Of a stretch of 56,641 nucleotides of DNA, positions 8,659-17,809 are shown piece after piece (position 1 is the first letter of the stretch; every line of letters starts with the position of its first letter). The stretch covers positions 1 through 56,641 of the forward strand of contig NZ_JAPWAG010000015.1 in NCBI RefSeq assembly GCF_041432775.1. Reading direction: 5' to 3'. The notes below the pieces were generated by a model that was given only the letters and a program-made list of their open reading frames with translations, had not been told where the DNA came from and did not search any database. The translations under genes and the position numbers were made by a program. This DNA is from Pauljensenia sp902373545. GTDB lineage: Bacteria > Actinomycetota > Actinomycetes > Actinomycetales > Actinomycetaceae.

Positions 8659-9975
8659 ATGCATATCCTGCGATTCACGTTTGAGAACCATCGCTCGTTT
8701 CGCGATGAGGCCACCCTCGACCTGACACGGCCCACACTCAAGACGCTCCACCCTCCCAAGGGCACAGAGTGGACCGACCACATCCACCACGTTGACGGCA
8801 TCTACGGCGCAAACGCTTCAGGCAAGACTAACGTTCTCGACGCGCTCCATTACATGCTCAGCGCTATCTACGCCTCAGCGACGTCATGGCTTGAAAATGA
8901 ACACTTTCCACGGAAGCCATTTGCTCTAGACAACGAGTCCGAAGAAGCTCCTTCCAGCTACGAGCTAGAATTTGTGCACGACAATGTTCGCTATAAATAC
9001 AAGTTCACAGCCACAAATGAAGGAATTCTGAATGAAATCCTATACGAAGTTGGCCAAAAGTGGAGAAGAGTCTTTAGCCGCTCCAGCGACGGACACGTAC
9101 AGGAGCTACCCGGCCTGCCGCGCGTTGCCAAAAGGGAACTTGCGCTATCACGCGCTGGGCAACTAGGTTTCACCAAAGCCCATCCAGTATGGACGGGCAT
9201 AATGAATGGTTTTGACATCTATCGAGTCGGCGAACGAAAGATAAGAAACCGTATCAATAGCATCGCGAAACAACTTCGCGACCACAACATGGACTTAAAT
9301 GAGTTAATAACCTTAGCAAGGATCGCGGATACGGGGATTACCGATATTGAAATCGAAGATCCCGATCTACCACCCGAAGTTGCAGATGCCATCAAAGAGT
9401 TATTTATCAAAAAATCTTCTACTCAGCGAGTAACTAGAGAAGGAAAGACGCAAACCGGATCCCAAAACACAAAAGAGGACTTGGCAGACATTATTCCGCC
9501 AAATCTTCTCTTCCATCATAGCGACAGCGGACGCACACTAGAGGAAGACGATGAGTCAACCGGGACTTTAGCCTGGCTAGCCCTTGGCATGACTGCAATT
9601 GATGCATTAAAAGAGGGACAAGTGCTCGTCGTTGACGAACTTGGTTCAAGCCTTCACCCGCAGCTCTCGCGCCTCATCATCGACTGGTTCGATGACCCTG
9701 AGATGAACACAACAGGCGCACAGCTCATTTTCACGAGCCATGACATGACACTGCTCGACGCAGGCCGTGGTAACAGAGAGAAACGCGAACAGGTGTGGTT
9801 TGTCGAGAAAGGCGCCGATGGGGCGAGCGAACTCTTCAATCTCTCAGATTTCCCCCTACAGAAGGGCAGCAACATCGCCAAGCAATACCTTGAGGGACAA
9901 TTTGGAGGCCTTCCTTATACTGCACCTTCGCTCGTGTACAACCTATTGAACACCCACAGCACAGAAGAGAAGTAA
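8659..9975 (+). CDS. RloA-like AAA/SMC-type ATPase (anti-phage module)
   Basis: This 438-residue ABC/SMC-type ATPase has Walker A GANASGKT at residues 50-57, a signature-like ESTGTLAWLALG at 299-310, Walker B VLVVDELGSSLHP at 322-334 and the switch histidine in LIFTSHD (356-362). It belongs to the AAA_15/RloA group, whose genes are often paired with RloB in restriction and abortive-infection loci (AbiLi-type). The partner gene follows after 5 bp. The coding sequence is clearly A/T-richer than its neighbours, with codons such as ATA, TTA and AAA frequent in 8940-9480, which indicates horizontal acquisition. Start context suggests a leaderless transcript. A role in phage defence is inferred from the family pairing. 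Confidence 0.8.
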   Translation: MHILRFTFENHRSFRDEATLDLTRPTLKTLHPPKGTEWTDHIHHVDGIYGANASGKTNVLDALHYMLSAIYASATSWLENEHFPRKPFALDNESEEAPSSYELEFVHDNVRYKYKFTATNEGILNEILYEVGQKWRRVFSRSSDGHVQELPGLPRVAKRELALSRAGQLGFTKAHPVWTGIMNGFDIYRVGERKIRNRINSIAKQLRDHNMDLNELITLARIADTGITDIEIEDPDLPPEVADAIKELFIKKSSTQRVTREGKTQTGSQNTKEDLADIIPPNLLFHHSDSGRTLEEDDESTGTLAWLALGMTAIDALKEGQVLVVDELGSSLHPQLSRLIIDWFDDPEMNTTGAQLIFTSHDMTLLDAGRGNREKREQVWFVEKGADGASELFNLSDFPLQKGSNIAKQYLEGQFGGLPYTAPSLVYNLLNTHSTEEK

Positions 9976-9980
9976 GACCC

Positions 9981-10565
9981 TTGCGACGACCTAATCCACG
10001 GAATTCACGTAAGCCAAGACAACACAAAACGCGTTACGCAGTCTTCACAGAAGGTCGTGTAACCGAACTTCAGTACCTTGAACAATTACGCCAACGTATA
10101 CGTCCTCAACACGCAGAGTTTAAGTTCATCAAGATCGGAAAAGACCCTTCAGCAATCTATAAGAGATGCCTGAGAGTCCTTAAACAGGATAACTTCGACC
10201 AAGGAATTATCGTGGTGGACGTAGACCAGCACGAACGACTCGAAGAGATGCTTGATGATTGCAGACGCTCTCCTCATGTGAACGCACTCGTTTCCAACCC
10301 GTGTTTCGAGCTGTGGCTGCTGTGGCATGCCACCGATAGACGGGGGTATACAGAAACACGCGAGTGTATCAGGCTCGCGCGCATCAACAATCTGACGGGA
10401 GACAAGGACCTCAACACGAAGTTCCCAATTGCCAACTTCCCCGAGGCCGCGAAGCGGGCACAACAAGCGTGGTCGGAGCTCGCACCGAACGAGAAGGGCC
10501 CCAACCCGTCATCCGCCATGCCGTGGCTCATCGACCTAATGACAACGCCTCCCCTGAAAAACTAG
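9981..10565 (+). CDS. RloB-like protein (Toprim-like nuclease candidate)
   Basis: This 194-residue protein has a basic N-terminus, then AVFTEGRVTELQYLEQL, IIVVDVDQHERLEEM and LVSNPCFELWLLWHATD. These three blocks are the RloB (PF13707) signature. The early glutamates, the DVD pair and the later E resemble the acidic set of Toprim nucleases, which I infer rather than see proven. The start is a TTG at 9981, 5 bp after the ATPase stop, so the two are co-transcribed and probably form an ATPase-effector complex like other two-gene defence systems. It ends within a short AGCTC repeat. Confidence 0.75.
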   Translation: MRRPNPRNSRKPRQHKTRYAVFTEGRVTELQYLEQLRQRIRPQHAEFKFIKIGKDPSAIYKRCLRVLKQDNFDQGIIVVDVDQHERLEEMLDDCRRSPHVNALVSNPCFELWLLWHATDRRGYTETRECIRLARINNLTGDKDLNTKFPIANFPEAAKRAQQAWSELAPNEKGPNPSSAMPWLIDLMTTPPLKN

Positions 10566-10586
10566 CTCAGCTCAGCTCAGCTCAGC
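10565..10586. repeat. AGCTC short tandem repeat
   Basis: Four consecutive AGCTC units bridge the end of the RloB gene and the 3' end of the convergent HAD phosphatase gene. It may mark the downstream junction of the acquired defence pair. Confidence 0.7.
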
Positions 10587-11499
10587 GGACGGCAACCCCG
10601 CAGCGGCGCATGATCGCGTGCATGACGGCGGCGGCACCGTCGTTTTCGACGGCGGCCGTCACGTGATTGGCGTGGGCGCGCACCTCGTCGGAGGCGCCGC
10701 CCATGGCGACACCGAAGGCGGCCCATTCGATCATCGCGATGTCGTTGGTGCCATCCCCGACGGCGACGGTCCCAGACACGGGAATACCCAGTCGCGCCCG
10801 CAGAGACTCCAGGCCACTCGCCTTGGTCACCCCGAGCGGCTCAATATCCGCCCAGGACGTCCAGCCGACGAACACCTCGTGGGTGCGCGACACGTCCAGG
10901 GAGGCCAGGATCCGATCGAACTCCTCGCGGTCCGTGTCGGCGGCGCGCACCACGATCTTCGGCGTGGGCGTGGAGGCCAGCTCCTCCATCGACACGATGC
11001 GGTGATCGCTCCCCTCGATCTCATTGTTCGGGAAGGGAGCGGAGAGCAGGATGTCGGGGTGCGGCATCGACGCGAACACCGAGCCGGGCACGGCCGAGGC
11101 GATCTCCTCTAGGATCGGGCCGGGCACGAAGGTGCGCTCCTCGACGATCTCGCACGTCCCGCCGCTCACGCGTACGAGGGTCGCGCCGTTGTTACACAGC
11201 GCCCACCCGTCCGTGAACTCCAGGGCGTCGAGAACGGGAATCACACCCTCGAGCGCGCGGCCCGAGGCGATGAGCACGTGGGCGCCCGCGTCGGCGAGGC
11301 CGTGGATCCCCTCAAGGACGCGCGGGGTCGCCCCCGCGGGGGTGAGGATCGTGCCGTCGATGTCGAGCGCGACCAAGACCTGGCCCGCCGACGTCGGAAA
11401 GTAGGCGGGCAGGGCGGCCGAGGCCTCGTCGAGAAGAACCTCGAAGGGGCGAGCGACTTCCCCGGTGGAGGGGACCGTCAGGAAGCGCTCTTGGCTCAT
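10582..11499 (-). CDS. HAD-superfamily Cof-type phosphatase
   Basis: This 305-residue cytoplasmic phosphatase has HAD motif I in VALDIDGTIL (Asp46 nucleophile, Asp48 acid/base), motif II in VLIASGR (Ser), and motif IV in VAVGDGTNDIAMIEWA. Between them lies the C2-type cap typical of the Cof/YwpJ subfamily that dephosphorylates sugar phosphates or flavin precursors. The ATG overlaps the stop of serS by 4 bp (ATGA), so it is translationally coupled to seryl-tRNA synthetase. An in-frame open stretch runs further upstream into serS, but it lacks a plausible start and is not used. Confidence 0.85.
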   Translation of the reverse strand: MSQERFLTVPSTGEVARPFEVLLDEASAALPAYFPTSAGQVLVALDIDGTILTPAGATPRVLEGIHGLADAGAHVLIASGRALEGVIPVLDALEFTDGWALCNNGATLVRVSGGTCEIVEERTFVPGPILEEIASAVPGSVFASMPHPDILLSAPFPNNEIEGSDHRIVSMEELASTPTPKIVVRAADTDREEFDRILASLDVSRTHEVFVGWTSWADIEPLGVTKASGLESLRARLGIPVSGTVAVGDGTNDIAMIEWAAFGVAMGGASDEVRAHANHVTAAVENDGAAAVMHAIMRRCGVAVR

Positions 11500-12773
11500 C
11501 GAGCGACGGGGGTCAGGACCTCGAGTCCACCCAGGTAGGGACGCAGCGCCTCGGGCACGTAAACCGAGCCGTCCTCCCGCTGGTGGTTCTCCAGGAAGGC
11601 GACGATCCAGCGGGTGGTGGCCAGGGTGCCGTTGAGGGTGGCGACCGCGGTCATGCCGTCCTCGCGACGCTCGCGAATGCCGAGGCGGCGCGCCTGGAAC
11701 GTCGTGCAGTTCGAGGTCGAAGTGACCTCCATGTAGCGCTCCTGAGTGGGCAGCCACGCCTCGCAGTCGAACTTGCGGGCGGCGGAGGTGCCCAGGTCAC
11801 CGGCGGCCGTGTCGATGACGCGGTAGGGCAGCTCGACCTTGGCGAGCATCTCCTCTTCCCACGCGAGGAAGCGCTGGTGCTCCTCGGCGGCGTCCTCGGG
11901 GCGGCAGTAGCTGAACATCTCAGCCTTGTTGAACTGGTGGACGCGGATGATGCCGCGCGTGTCCTTGCCCGCGGAGCCGGCCTCGCGGCGGTAGCAGGTG
12001 GACCAGCCCATGTAGCGCTTAGGGCCGGCGCTCAGGTCGATGATCTCGTCGGCGTGGTAGCCGGCGAGGGCCACCTCGGACGTGCCCGTCAGGTAGAGGT
12101 CGTCGGCGGGCAGGTAGTAGATCTCGTCGGAGTGCTCGTTGAGGAAGCCGGTGCCACCCATGACCTGCGGGGTTACGAGGGTGGGGGTCATCATCGGCAC
12201 GAAGCCGTTGGCGAGCGCCTGGTCCATGGCCATCGTCATGAGGGCCAGCTCGAGGCGGGCGCCGATGCCCTTGAGGTAGTAGAAGCGGGCGCCGGAGACC
12301 TTCGCGCCGCGCTTGGTGTCGATCGCGTCCAGGCCCTCGCCGAGCGCGAGGTGATCCTGGGGCTCGAAGCCCTCGGCTGCGAAGTCGCGGGGGGTGGGGC
12401 CCTCGTGGCGCAGGACCACGAAGTCGTCCTCGCCACCGACGGGGACGCCGTCGACGACCAGGTTGGGCAGGAGACGCGCGAGGCGGTCGGCCTCGGCGTC
12501 GGCGGCGTTCGCGGCGGCCTCGGCGGCCTTCACCTGCTCGGCGAGCTCCTTGGCCTGAGCCAGGATCGCCGGACGTTCCTCCTTGGAGGCGCGGCCCACG
12601 GACTTGGAGACCTCTTTTTGGGTGGCGCGCAGCGTCTCGAAGGCCTGCAGGGCCTCGCGGCGGGCGGCGTCGGCCGCGATGATCTCATCGACGAGGCCGG
12701 GGTTGGCTCCGCGGGCACGCTGGGAGGCGCGGGCGGGTTCGGGGTTGTCACGCAGGGCACGCACATCAATCAT
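11496..12773 (-). CDS. serS: Seryl-tRNA synthetase
   Basis: This 425-residue class II synthetase charges tRNA-Ser. It opens with MIDVRALRDNPE and a long coiled-coil arm (residues about 25-110) that contacts the long variable arm of tRNA-Ser. Motif 2 is seen in CYRREAGSAGKDTRG and motif 3 in LNGTLATTRWIVAFLE; the TSTSNCTTFQARR serine-binding region is intact. A GGGAG ribosome-binding site precedes the ATG at 12773. The dispersed 13-mer occurs at 12690-12702 but here encodes the conserved-looking NPGLVDE rather than a linker. It heads an operon with the HAD phosphatase. Confidence 0.97.
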   Translation of the reverse strand: MIDVRALRDNPEPARASQRARGANPGLVDEIIAADAARREALQAFETLRATQKEVSKSVGRASKEERPAILAQAKELAEQVKAAEAAANAADAEADRLARLLPNLVVDGVPVGGEDDFVVLRHEGPTPRDFAAEGFEPQDHLALGEGLDAIDTKRGAKVSGARFYYLKGIGARLELALMTMAMDQALANGFVPMMTPTLVTPQVMGGTGFLNEHSDEIYYLPADDLYLTGTSEVALAGYHADEIIDLSAGPKRYMGWSTCYRREAGSAGKDTRGIIRVHQFNKAEMFSYCRPEDAAEEHQRFLAWEEEMLAKVELPYRVIDTAAGDLGTSAARKFDCEAWLPTQERYMEVTSTSNCTTFQARRLGIRERREDGMTAVATLNGTLATTRWIVAFLENHQREDGSVYVPEALRPYLGGLEVLTPVAR

Positions 12774-12847
12774 GTCTCCCATCCTATGCCAGGTAGCCCC
12801 GCCGTGTCCCTTGCCGTGCGCGATACCAAATCCGAACCGCAGGTCAG

Positions 12848-13016
12848 GGTTATGCACCAACCAGCCGATCAATTGGATTAAAAACCTGAAAGTTATCCAC
12901 CTTTGGTGCATAACCGTGTGGATAAGTTGAGCCCTCGCGCACGCCAGCAGGTCACAGCCAATATGAACAGCAACGAAAAGACCATCCACAACCTGTCCAC
13001 AACCACGCAATCCACA
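12848..13016. promoter_or_regulatory. Cluster of DnaA-box-like sites with flanking inverted repeat
   Basis: The region between the divergent serS and lipid kinase genes holds one perfect DnaA box (TGTGGATAA, 12917-12925, reverse of TTATCCACA), one 8/9 box (TTATCCACC, 12893-12901) and three 7/9 boxes ending in TCCACA (12982-12990, 12993-13001, 13008-13016). A perfect 13-bp inverted repeat, GGTTATGCACCAA (12848-12860) and TTGGTGCATAACC (12903-12915), brackets an A/T-rich stretch. No dnaA or dnaN gene is nearby, so it is more likely a DnaA-titrating or DnaA-regulated region than the origin. Confidence 0.6.
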
Positions 13017-13029
13017 AGGGCACTAAGAT

Positions 13030-14361
13030 GTGCACATGGACGGAATATACTGGGCACTCGCAGCCTCCGCCGTAGCCGGAACGATCGGAGTCGCGCGTCT
13101 AGCAACCTGCTTCACCCGCCGGCACCGTCGCCGCAAGGCCCTTGACATCCCCGCATCGGTGGACGACCCGACGCGCGGACGGCCACGTCCCTGGATCATC
13201 ATGAACCCCTCCAAGCACGAGGACCCCCAGGCCTTCAAGGACCGCATCAACCGTAAGGCCAAGGAACTGGGCATCGATCACGTGCACTGGCGCGAAACCA
13301 CCCGCGAGGACCCCGGCACCGGGCAGGCCGTGCGCGCCCTCGAGGAGGGAGCCTCCGTCGTCATCGCCGCGGGCGGAGACGGGACTGTGCGCGCCGTCGC
13401 CGCCGGCATGGCAGGATCCGGCGTCCGCATGGGCATCATCCCCGTGGGCACCGGCAACGTCCTAGCCGGAAACCTCTCCGTCCCCGACGACCCCGAAGAG
13501 GCCCTCGCCGTCGCGCTCGACCGCAACCACCGCGCCGTCGACCTGGCATGGGTGCGCGTCGAAGACGTCACCCAGGAGTCCACTCAGCCCGCCGAGGGCG
13601 GACTGCGCCTCGCGGCACGCACCGCGCTACACCCCGAAGCCAGCGCTGCGGACCAGGGCGCCCCGGCCTCGTCGATTGAGCCGCGCGCGGACGAGTACGC
13701 GTGCCTCGTCGTCGCGGGCATGGGCTACGACGGCGCAACGATGGCGGACACGAACCCCGAGCTGAAGAAGCGGATCGGATGGATCGCCTACGTGTGGGCG
13801 GGCCTGGGCGCAATGGGCGTGCCGCGCATGAAGGCGCGCCTGACCCTGCGTTCCCCCGCCGCACGCGTGGCAGATCCCCTGGGCGTCGGCGACCAGATTG
13901 CCGGGGACAGGATCGACGAGGCCGAGGCGACCTCCTCGCGCACGGAACCCCTGCGCTCGCCCGCCGATGAGATCACCCGCGTCGAGGCGCGTTCCGTCAT
14001 GTTCGCGAACGCGGGCGAGCTGAAGATGCTGGTCCTCGCCCCCGATGCGGAGCTGTCGGACGGCCTCATCGACGTCATCGCGGTCGACGCGCACGCCGGC
14101 TTGCTCGGCTGGGCGGACGTGACCTGGAAGATGCTCGGCCAGCTCATCGGCCTGCGCCCCATCAACCTGCCGGTCTCGACCGGCACGGTCGCATTCCGCC
14201 AGGCGAGGGGCGCGTCCGTCACGGCCGAAGAAGCCCAGGTGTGCCAGGTGGACGGCGACGCGATCGGCCTCGCCCACACCATGCACATTCGCATGCAGGC
14301 CGGCGCCCTCGACATCGCCGTTCCCGTCGAGCGCACGTGGATGGAGCTGCTGCCCGGCTAA
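13030..14361 (+). CDS. Diacylglycerol-kinase-type lipid kinase
   Basis: This 443-residue protein has one N-terminal membrane-adjacent hydrophobic segment, then a DAGK_cat domain: PWIIMNPSKHED, the ATP-binding VIAAGGDGTVRAVAAGMAGSG near residue 117, and MGIIPVGTGNVLAGNL. It should phosphorylate diacylglycerol or a related lipid at the membrane. Two variable inserts (about residues 185-220 and 270-320) are longer than usual; the first contains QGAPASSIEP, encoded by the dispersed 13-mer in reverse (13661-13673). I chose the GTG at 13030 because an AAGGG lies 9 nt before it; an ATG at 13036 is the alternative. It is divergent from serS across the DnaA-box cluster. Confidence 0.82.
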   Translation: MHMDGIYWALAASAVAGTIGVARLATCFTRRHRRRKALDIPASVDDPTRGRPRPWIIMNPSKHEDPQAFKDRINRKAKELGIDHVHWRETTREDPGTGQAVRALEEGASVVIAAGGDGTVRAVAAGMAGSGVRMGIIPVGTGNVLAGNLSVPDDPEEALAVALDRNHRAVDLAWVRVEDVTQESTQPAEGGLRLAARTALHPEASAADQGAPASSIEPRADEYACLVVAGMGYDGATMADTNPELKKRIGWIAYVWAGLGAMGVPRMKARLTLRSPAARVADPLGVGDQIAGDRIDEAEATSSRTEPLRSPADEITRVEARSVMFANAGELKMLVLAPDAELSDGLIDVIAVDAHAGLLGWADVTWKMLGQLIGLRPINLPVSTGTVAFRQARGASVTAEEAQVCQVDGDAIGLAHTMHIRMQAGALDIAVPVERTWMELLPG

Positions 14362-14380
14362 TTCGGCCCCGTCATAGAGC

Positions 14381-14415
14381 GCGCCCCGACCTCGTCTGAC
14401 ACGAGGCCGGGGCGC
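14381..14415. terminator. Bidirectional terminator containing the dispersed motif
   Basis: GCGCCCCGACCTCGT (14381-14395) pairs with ACGAGGCCGGGGCGC (14401-14415) across a 5-nt loop, with one mismatch. It lies between the convergent lipid kinase and pheA genes and would stop both. Its right arm is a copy of the 12-mer ACGAGGCCGGGG found across the window, just as DNA-uptake sequences form terminators in Neisseria. Confidence 0.8.
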
Positions 14416-14444
14416 AGCACGTTGTCAGTGTGGACGCGAAGGTG

Positions 14445-15452
14445 TCAGACCAGCGGCCAGCACGGGGCGGCCCCGCCCGCCTCACCCGTGCCGTCGCCGC
14501 CGTGGAGCAGGTCCGAGACCCACGCGCGACCCGCGCGGAAGGCGTCGTCCGTGGTGCCCGGTTCGACGCGCGCGCGAACGCCGTCAACGCGCGGGTAGGA
14601 GCCCATGAAGCGGACCTCCGGCGAGTAGCGATGCAGGCCCACGAGGGCAGCCTGGACACGCTCCTCGCGGATGTGGCCGACGATATCGATGCTGAACGTG
14701 TAGTTGCCGAGGCCATCGCCGCTCGGGCGCGACTCGATGCGCGACAGGTCGACGCCGCGCGCCGAGAACTGCTCGAGGAGGGTCAGCAGGGCGCCCGACT
14801 CGTTGACGGGCAGGGCCACCTGGATGGTCGTCTTATCCGCGCCGGTCGGCGGGGGCACCACGCCGGGGCGGGCCACGAGGACGAAGCGGGTGATCGCGCC
14901 GGGGTTGTCGGCGACGTCGGTGAACAGGGCCTCCAGGCCGTAGGTGTTGACCGAGACTGCGTTGCACAGGGCAGCGTCGAAAGACGCATCGCCGTCGGAG
15001 AGGAGCTCGGCGGCGGCAGCCGTCGACGTGGCGGGCACGTGGATCGCACCGGGGAAGGTCTCCTCGACCCAGCCGCGGCACTGCGCCCACGCATGCGGGT
15101 GGGTGCCAATACGGCGAATATCCTCGGGGCGTGTGCCCGGCAGGACGGCCAGCTGGAAGACAACATGGACGTGCATCTCGGCGACGATGACGAGGGGCTC
15201 GCCGTGCGAGAGCGAATCCAACGTCGCATTCACGCCGCCCTCGATGGAGTTTTCAATCGGGACGACGGCGCGGTCGGCCTCGCCACGGCGTACGGCCGCG
15301 AGCGCCTGCGGGGCACTCGTCATCGGCATGAGGATCGCGCCGGCGGGAGCGACCTGGTGGACGGCCTGTTCGGTAAAAGTTCCGAAGGGTCCGAGGAAGG
15401 CGATACGAAGCTTGTCGCCCAGGGGCGCGGGGCCGGGAATGTTCGTCGTCAT
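14445..15452 (-). CDS. pheA: Prephenate dehydratase
   Basis: This 335-residue monofunctional enzyme converts prephenate to phenylpyruvate in phenylalanine synthesis. It starts the catalytic domain with IAFLGPFGTFTEQAV, has VVPIENSIEGGV and the TRF catalytic motif in AITRFVLVARP. A C-terminal ACT domain follows, with SRIESRPSGDGLGNYTFSIDI (residues about 235-300) for phenylalanine feedback binding. There is no chorismate mutase domain, as is usual in actinobacteria. It lies 68 bp downstream of the DUF6541 gene on the same strand and ends at a strong bidirectional terminator. Confidence 0.95.
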   Translation of the reverse strand: MTTNIPGPAPLGDKLRIAFLGPFGTFTEQAVHQVAPAGAILMPMTSAPQALAAVRRGEADRAVVPIENSIEGGVNATLDSLSHGEPLVIVAEMHVHVVFQLAVLPGTRPEDIRRIGTHPHAWAQCRGWVEETFPGAIHVPATSTAAAAELLSDGDASFDAALCNAVSVNTYGLEALFTDVADNPGAITRFVLVARPGVVPPPTGADKTTIQVALPVNESGALLTLLEQFSARGVDLSRIESRPSGDGLGNYTFSIDIVGHIREERVQAALVGLHRYSPEVRFMGSYPRVDGVRARVEPGTTDDAFRAGRAWVSDLLHGGDGTGEAGGAAPCWPLV

Positions 15453-15520
15453 GAAGTCAAGGGTATCGACCCGCGCCGAGCACGGTCGTCACTGTCCGCA
15501 CGTCACGGGCGCTTTGTGGC

Positions 15521-17806
15521 CTACTCGTCGCCTGATTGAGGGCCCTCCGGCTCCTCGGCTCCCGGCTGGACGGACCTGATGCCGTCGGCGAAGGCCTGCG
15601 CTCCTCCGCCGGGGGTGACCCAGCCGCACGCGGTGATTTTCCACAGCTTGGCGGTGCCGCCCTCGTCGACCAGCTCGAAGCCCCTCGACGTGTCGACGCC
15701 GTAGAGGCCGGGGTGGCGGTTGGAGCGCTGAATGTTGTAGTAGCTGCCGTCTTCTTCCTCGTAGAAGTGGGTGATGCCAAGGTTGCGCACGACCTCGCAC
15801 ACCTCGGGATCGTCGGCGATGTCGCGGAAGCGCTGGGTGAGGACCTTTTGCGAGGCCCCGTCGGCGTTCACCGTGCTGAGCTGGGGGAAGACTGCCTTGC
15901 GGCCCGCCAGGGTCTCGACGTAGGCGGCGCCCGCGATAGGGTCGCCCAGGATGAGGGCGTCAGGGTCGGTCGTGGAGGCCATGCGGCGCAGCATCGCGAG
16001 CTCGTCCTCGCTGGCCATGCCGGACTTGCCCAGGCGCGTGGGATCGTACACGGAGGCGACGGCGGAGTTTCTCGCGTCGATCGCGCCGAAGCTGGACATG
16101 AGCACGACGATCGCGCCCACGCCCACCTGGAGGGGCCAGCGCGGCGCCTCGACATTGTCGTCAAGCCCGCGCTCGACCAGGATCCGTCGCAGGGAGGAGG
16201 TCCATGCCGCGTGGAAGAGGTGGACGATGGCGGCGGCGCCGACGGCCATGAGGACGGTCAGAGCGATGTCTTCGACGCCCATGATCCGTCGCCCGTCCTT
16301 GTACCAGGGGGCCAGCAGGTAGGTGCGCAGCGCGGAATCTGGCGCGTAGGCGAGGGCGGTCAGGAAGGCCAGAATCAGGTAGGAGACGAGCGGCCAGGCC
16401 GGCATGGGCGCAGCCTTGTCGTTGTCAACCAGCGCGGCGGCCTCATCCTCGTCGCCGTCAAGGTCACACCTCGCGTCCGCCGCGTCGCGCACGCCGGGGC
16501 GCCGCATGAGCGTGTGGAGGCGGGCAGTCACGATGATGCCGGCGATCAGGAGGAGCACCTGGATGAGCGTCCACCACGCCATGGCCGTGGTCTGCGCGAA
16601 GGGCGGGTAGGGCAAGAGCGCGTGGGAGAAGGCCTCCGACCAGCTGCTGCCTTTCCTCGGGTAGCGGCCCATCGCCTGGATCTTCGGGGAGGACAGGGCG
16701 ATCAGGGGCAGGACCACGACCGCCAGGCCCGCGCCGATCCACGGCAGGGCGGCGAGCTGGCCTCGTCCCTCGCGCGCGAGCGAGGTGCGAGTGAAGAACC
16801 CGATCACCATCAGGAGGGGCGCGGCCAGGAAAGCGAGGAGGGAGAATGCGGCGCTAGGGTGCGCGCCGACGAGGCCCAGGCAGCCCAGGAGGAGGAAGAG
16901 CCCTTGGGGGATGCGACGGGCAAAAGATCGGGCGCCGCACCCGTCGCTCAGATCCGCGGCTAAGCGTCGACCCACGACGATCGCGACCGCGGCCACGCCG
17001 GGGACCAAGGCCGTGCCCGTAGAGTTGGGCCACTGGTTGTACATGGTCAGCGCGTCAGCCGGCATATTCGGCAACATGCCACCGATAATCGGGGCCGCCA
17101 GGAGGGCCGTGCGCGATCCCGTCAGCACCGAGACCAGGGCGGCCAGGCCCGTCACCCACACGGCCATGAGGACCAGGGAGGACACGTTGGCGGTCTGGAC
17201 GACCGAGTCGAAGCGGGCGAAGAGAGCAACGAAAGCGTGCCAGCCCGTCGGGTAGTAGACGCGGCGCCCGCCGTAAAGCTCGTGGAGGCCACCAAAGGGG
17301 CTGGCATCCTTGCCGTACAGGATCGCGTGGACGCCATTTTGGTGGAACGTCGGATCCCACTGCTGAACGGGATTCGCGGGGTCAGCCACGGACATCAGCG
17401 GCCAGGCGGCCAGGAGGAACCCGACGACAATCGTCCCCCACGTCGCCGTCCGGATCGCGGCCTGACGCCCGCCGATCGGCACGCGCACGCCAATGGCCTC
17501 GCGGAAGGGAACGCCGTTGAGCGCAAAGCCCCCGTTGACGCGGCGAAAGTAGCTCAGGGCCCACGCGGCCGCGCCGCCGACGGCGCTCATGCCCAAGACG
17601 GGCATGACCGTGGAGGGCTCCCACGGGATGTCAAGCGCCGGATAGAGGACCGACAACGCGGTGATCAGGCCGAAGGTGAATGCCGGAGCCGCGCCGATGG
17701 CAACCAACGACGAGCGCACGCCCGCGCGCAGCCACATGAACCCCGGCAGCACCAGGGCCACCAGCATGGCCAGCAGGGTCGGGAGCAGCATCCACCAGGC
17801 CAGCAT
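15521..17806 (-). CDS. DUF6541 large polytopic membrane protein
   Basis: This 761-residue protein starts directly with a hydrophobic segment (MLAWWMLLPTLLAMLVALVLPG) and has about fourteen membrane segments up to residue 560, then a soluble extracytoplasmic domain of about 200 residues. The sequence FHQNGVHAILYG and HELYGGRRVYYPTGWHAFVALF fit the actinobacterial DUF6541 family, which resembles GT-C glycosyltransferases. It is 3 bp from the upstream DedA gene, so the two are one transcript. A role in envelope glycan or lipid export is likely but not shown. It ends in an acidic Glu/Pro-rich tail. Confidence 0.75.
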   Translation of the reverse strand: MLAWWMLLPTLLAMLVALVLPGFMWLRAGVRSSLVAIGAAPAFTFGLITALSVLYPALDIPWEPSTVMPVLGMSAVGGAAAWALSYFRRVNGGFALNGVPFREAIGVRVPIGGRQAAIRTATWGTIVVGFLLAAWPLMSVADPANPVQQWDPTFHQNGVHAILYGKDASPFGGLHELYGGRRVYYPTGWHAFVALFARFDSVVQTANVSSLVLMAVWVTGLAALVSVLTGSRTALLAAPIIGGMLPNMPADALTMYNQWPNSTGTALVPGVAAVAIVVGRRLAADLSDGCGARSFARRIPQGLFLLLGCLGLVGAHPSAAFSLLAFLAAPLLMVIGFFTRTSLAREGRGQLAALPWIGAGLAVVVLPLIALSSPKIQAMGRYPRKGSSWSEAFSHALLPYPPFAQTTAMAWWTLIQVLLLIAGIIVTARLHTLMRRPGVRDAADARCDLDGDEDEAAALVDNDKAAPMPAWPLVSYLILAFLTALAYAPDSALRTYLLAPWYKDGRRIMGVEDIALTVLMAVGAAAIVHLFHAAWTSSLRRILVERGLDDNVEAPRWPLQVGVGAIVVLMSSFGAIDARNSAVASVYDPTRLGKSGMASEDELAMLRRMASTTDPDALILGDPIAGAAYVETLAGRKAVFPQLSTVNADGASQKVLTQRFRDIADDPEVCEVVRNLGITHFYEEEDGSYYNIQRSNRHPGLYGVDTSRGFELVDEGGTAKLWKITACGWVTPGGGAQAFADGIRSVQPGAEEPEGPQSGDE

Positions 17807-17809
17807 GGA

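Noticed and set aside
10582..11757. Longer HAD phosphatase frame starting at 11757
   Set aside because: The extra part lies within serS. The ATG at 11499 overlaps the serS stop by 4 bp and starts the real domain.
12848..13016. DnaA-box cluster as the chromosomal origin
   Set aside because: dnaA, dnaN, rpmH or parA/B genes are absent; the neighbours are serS and a lipid kinase.
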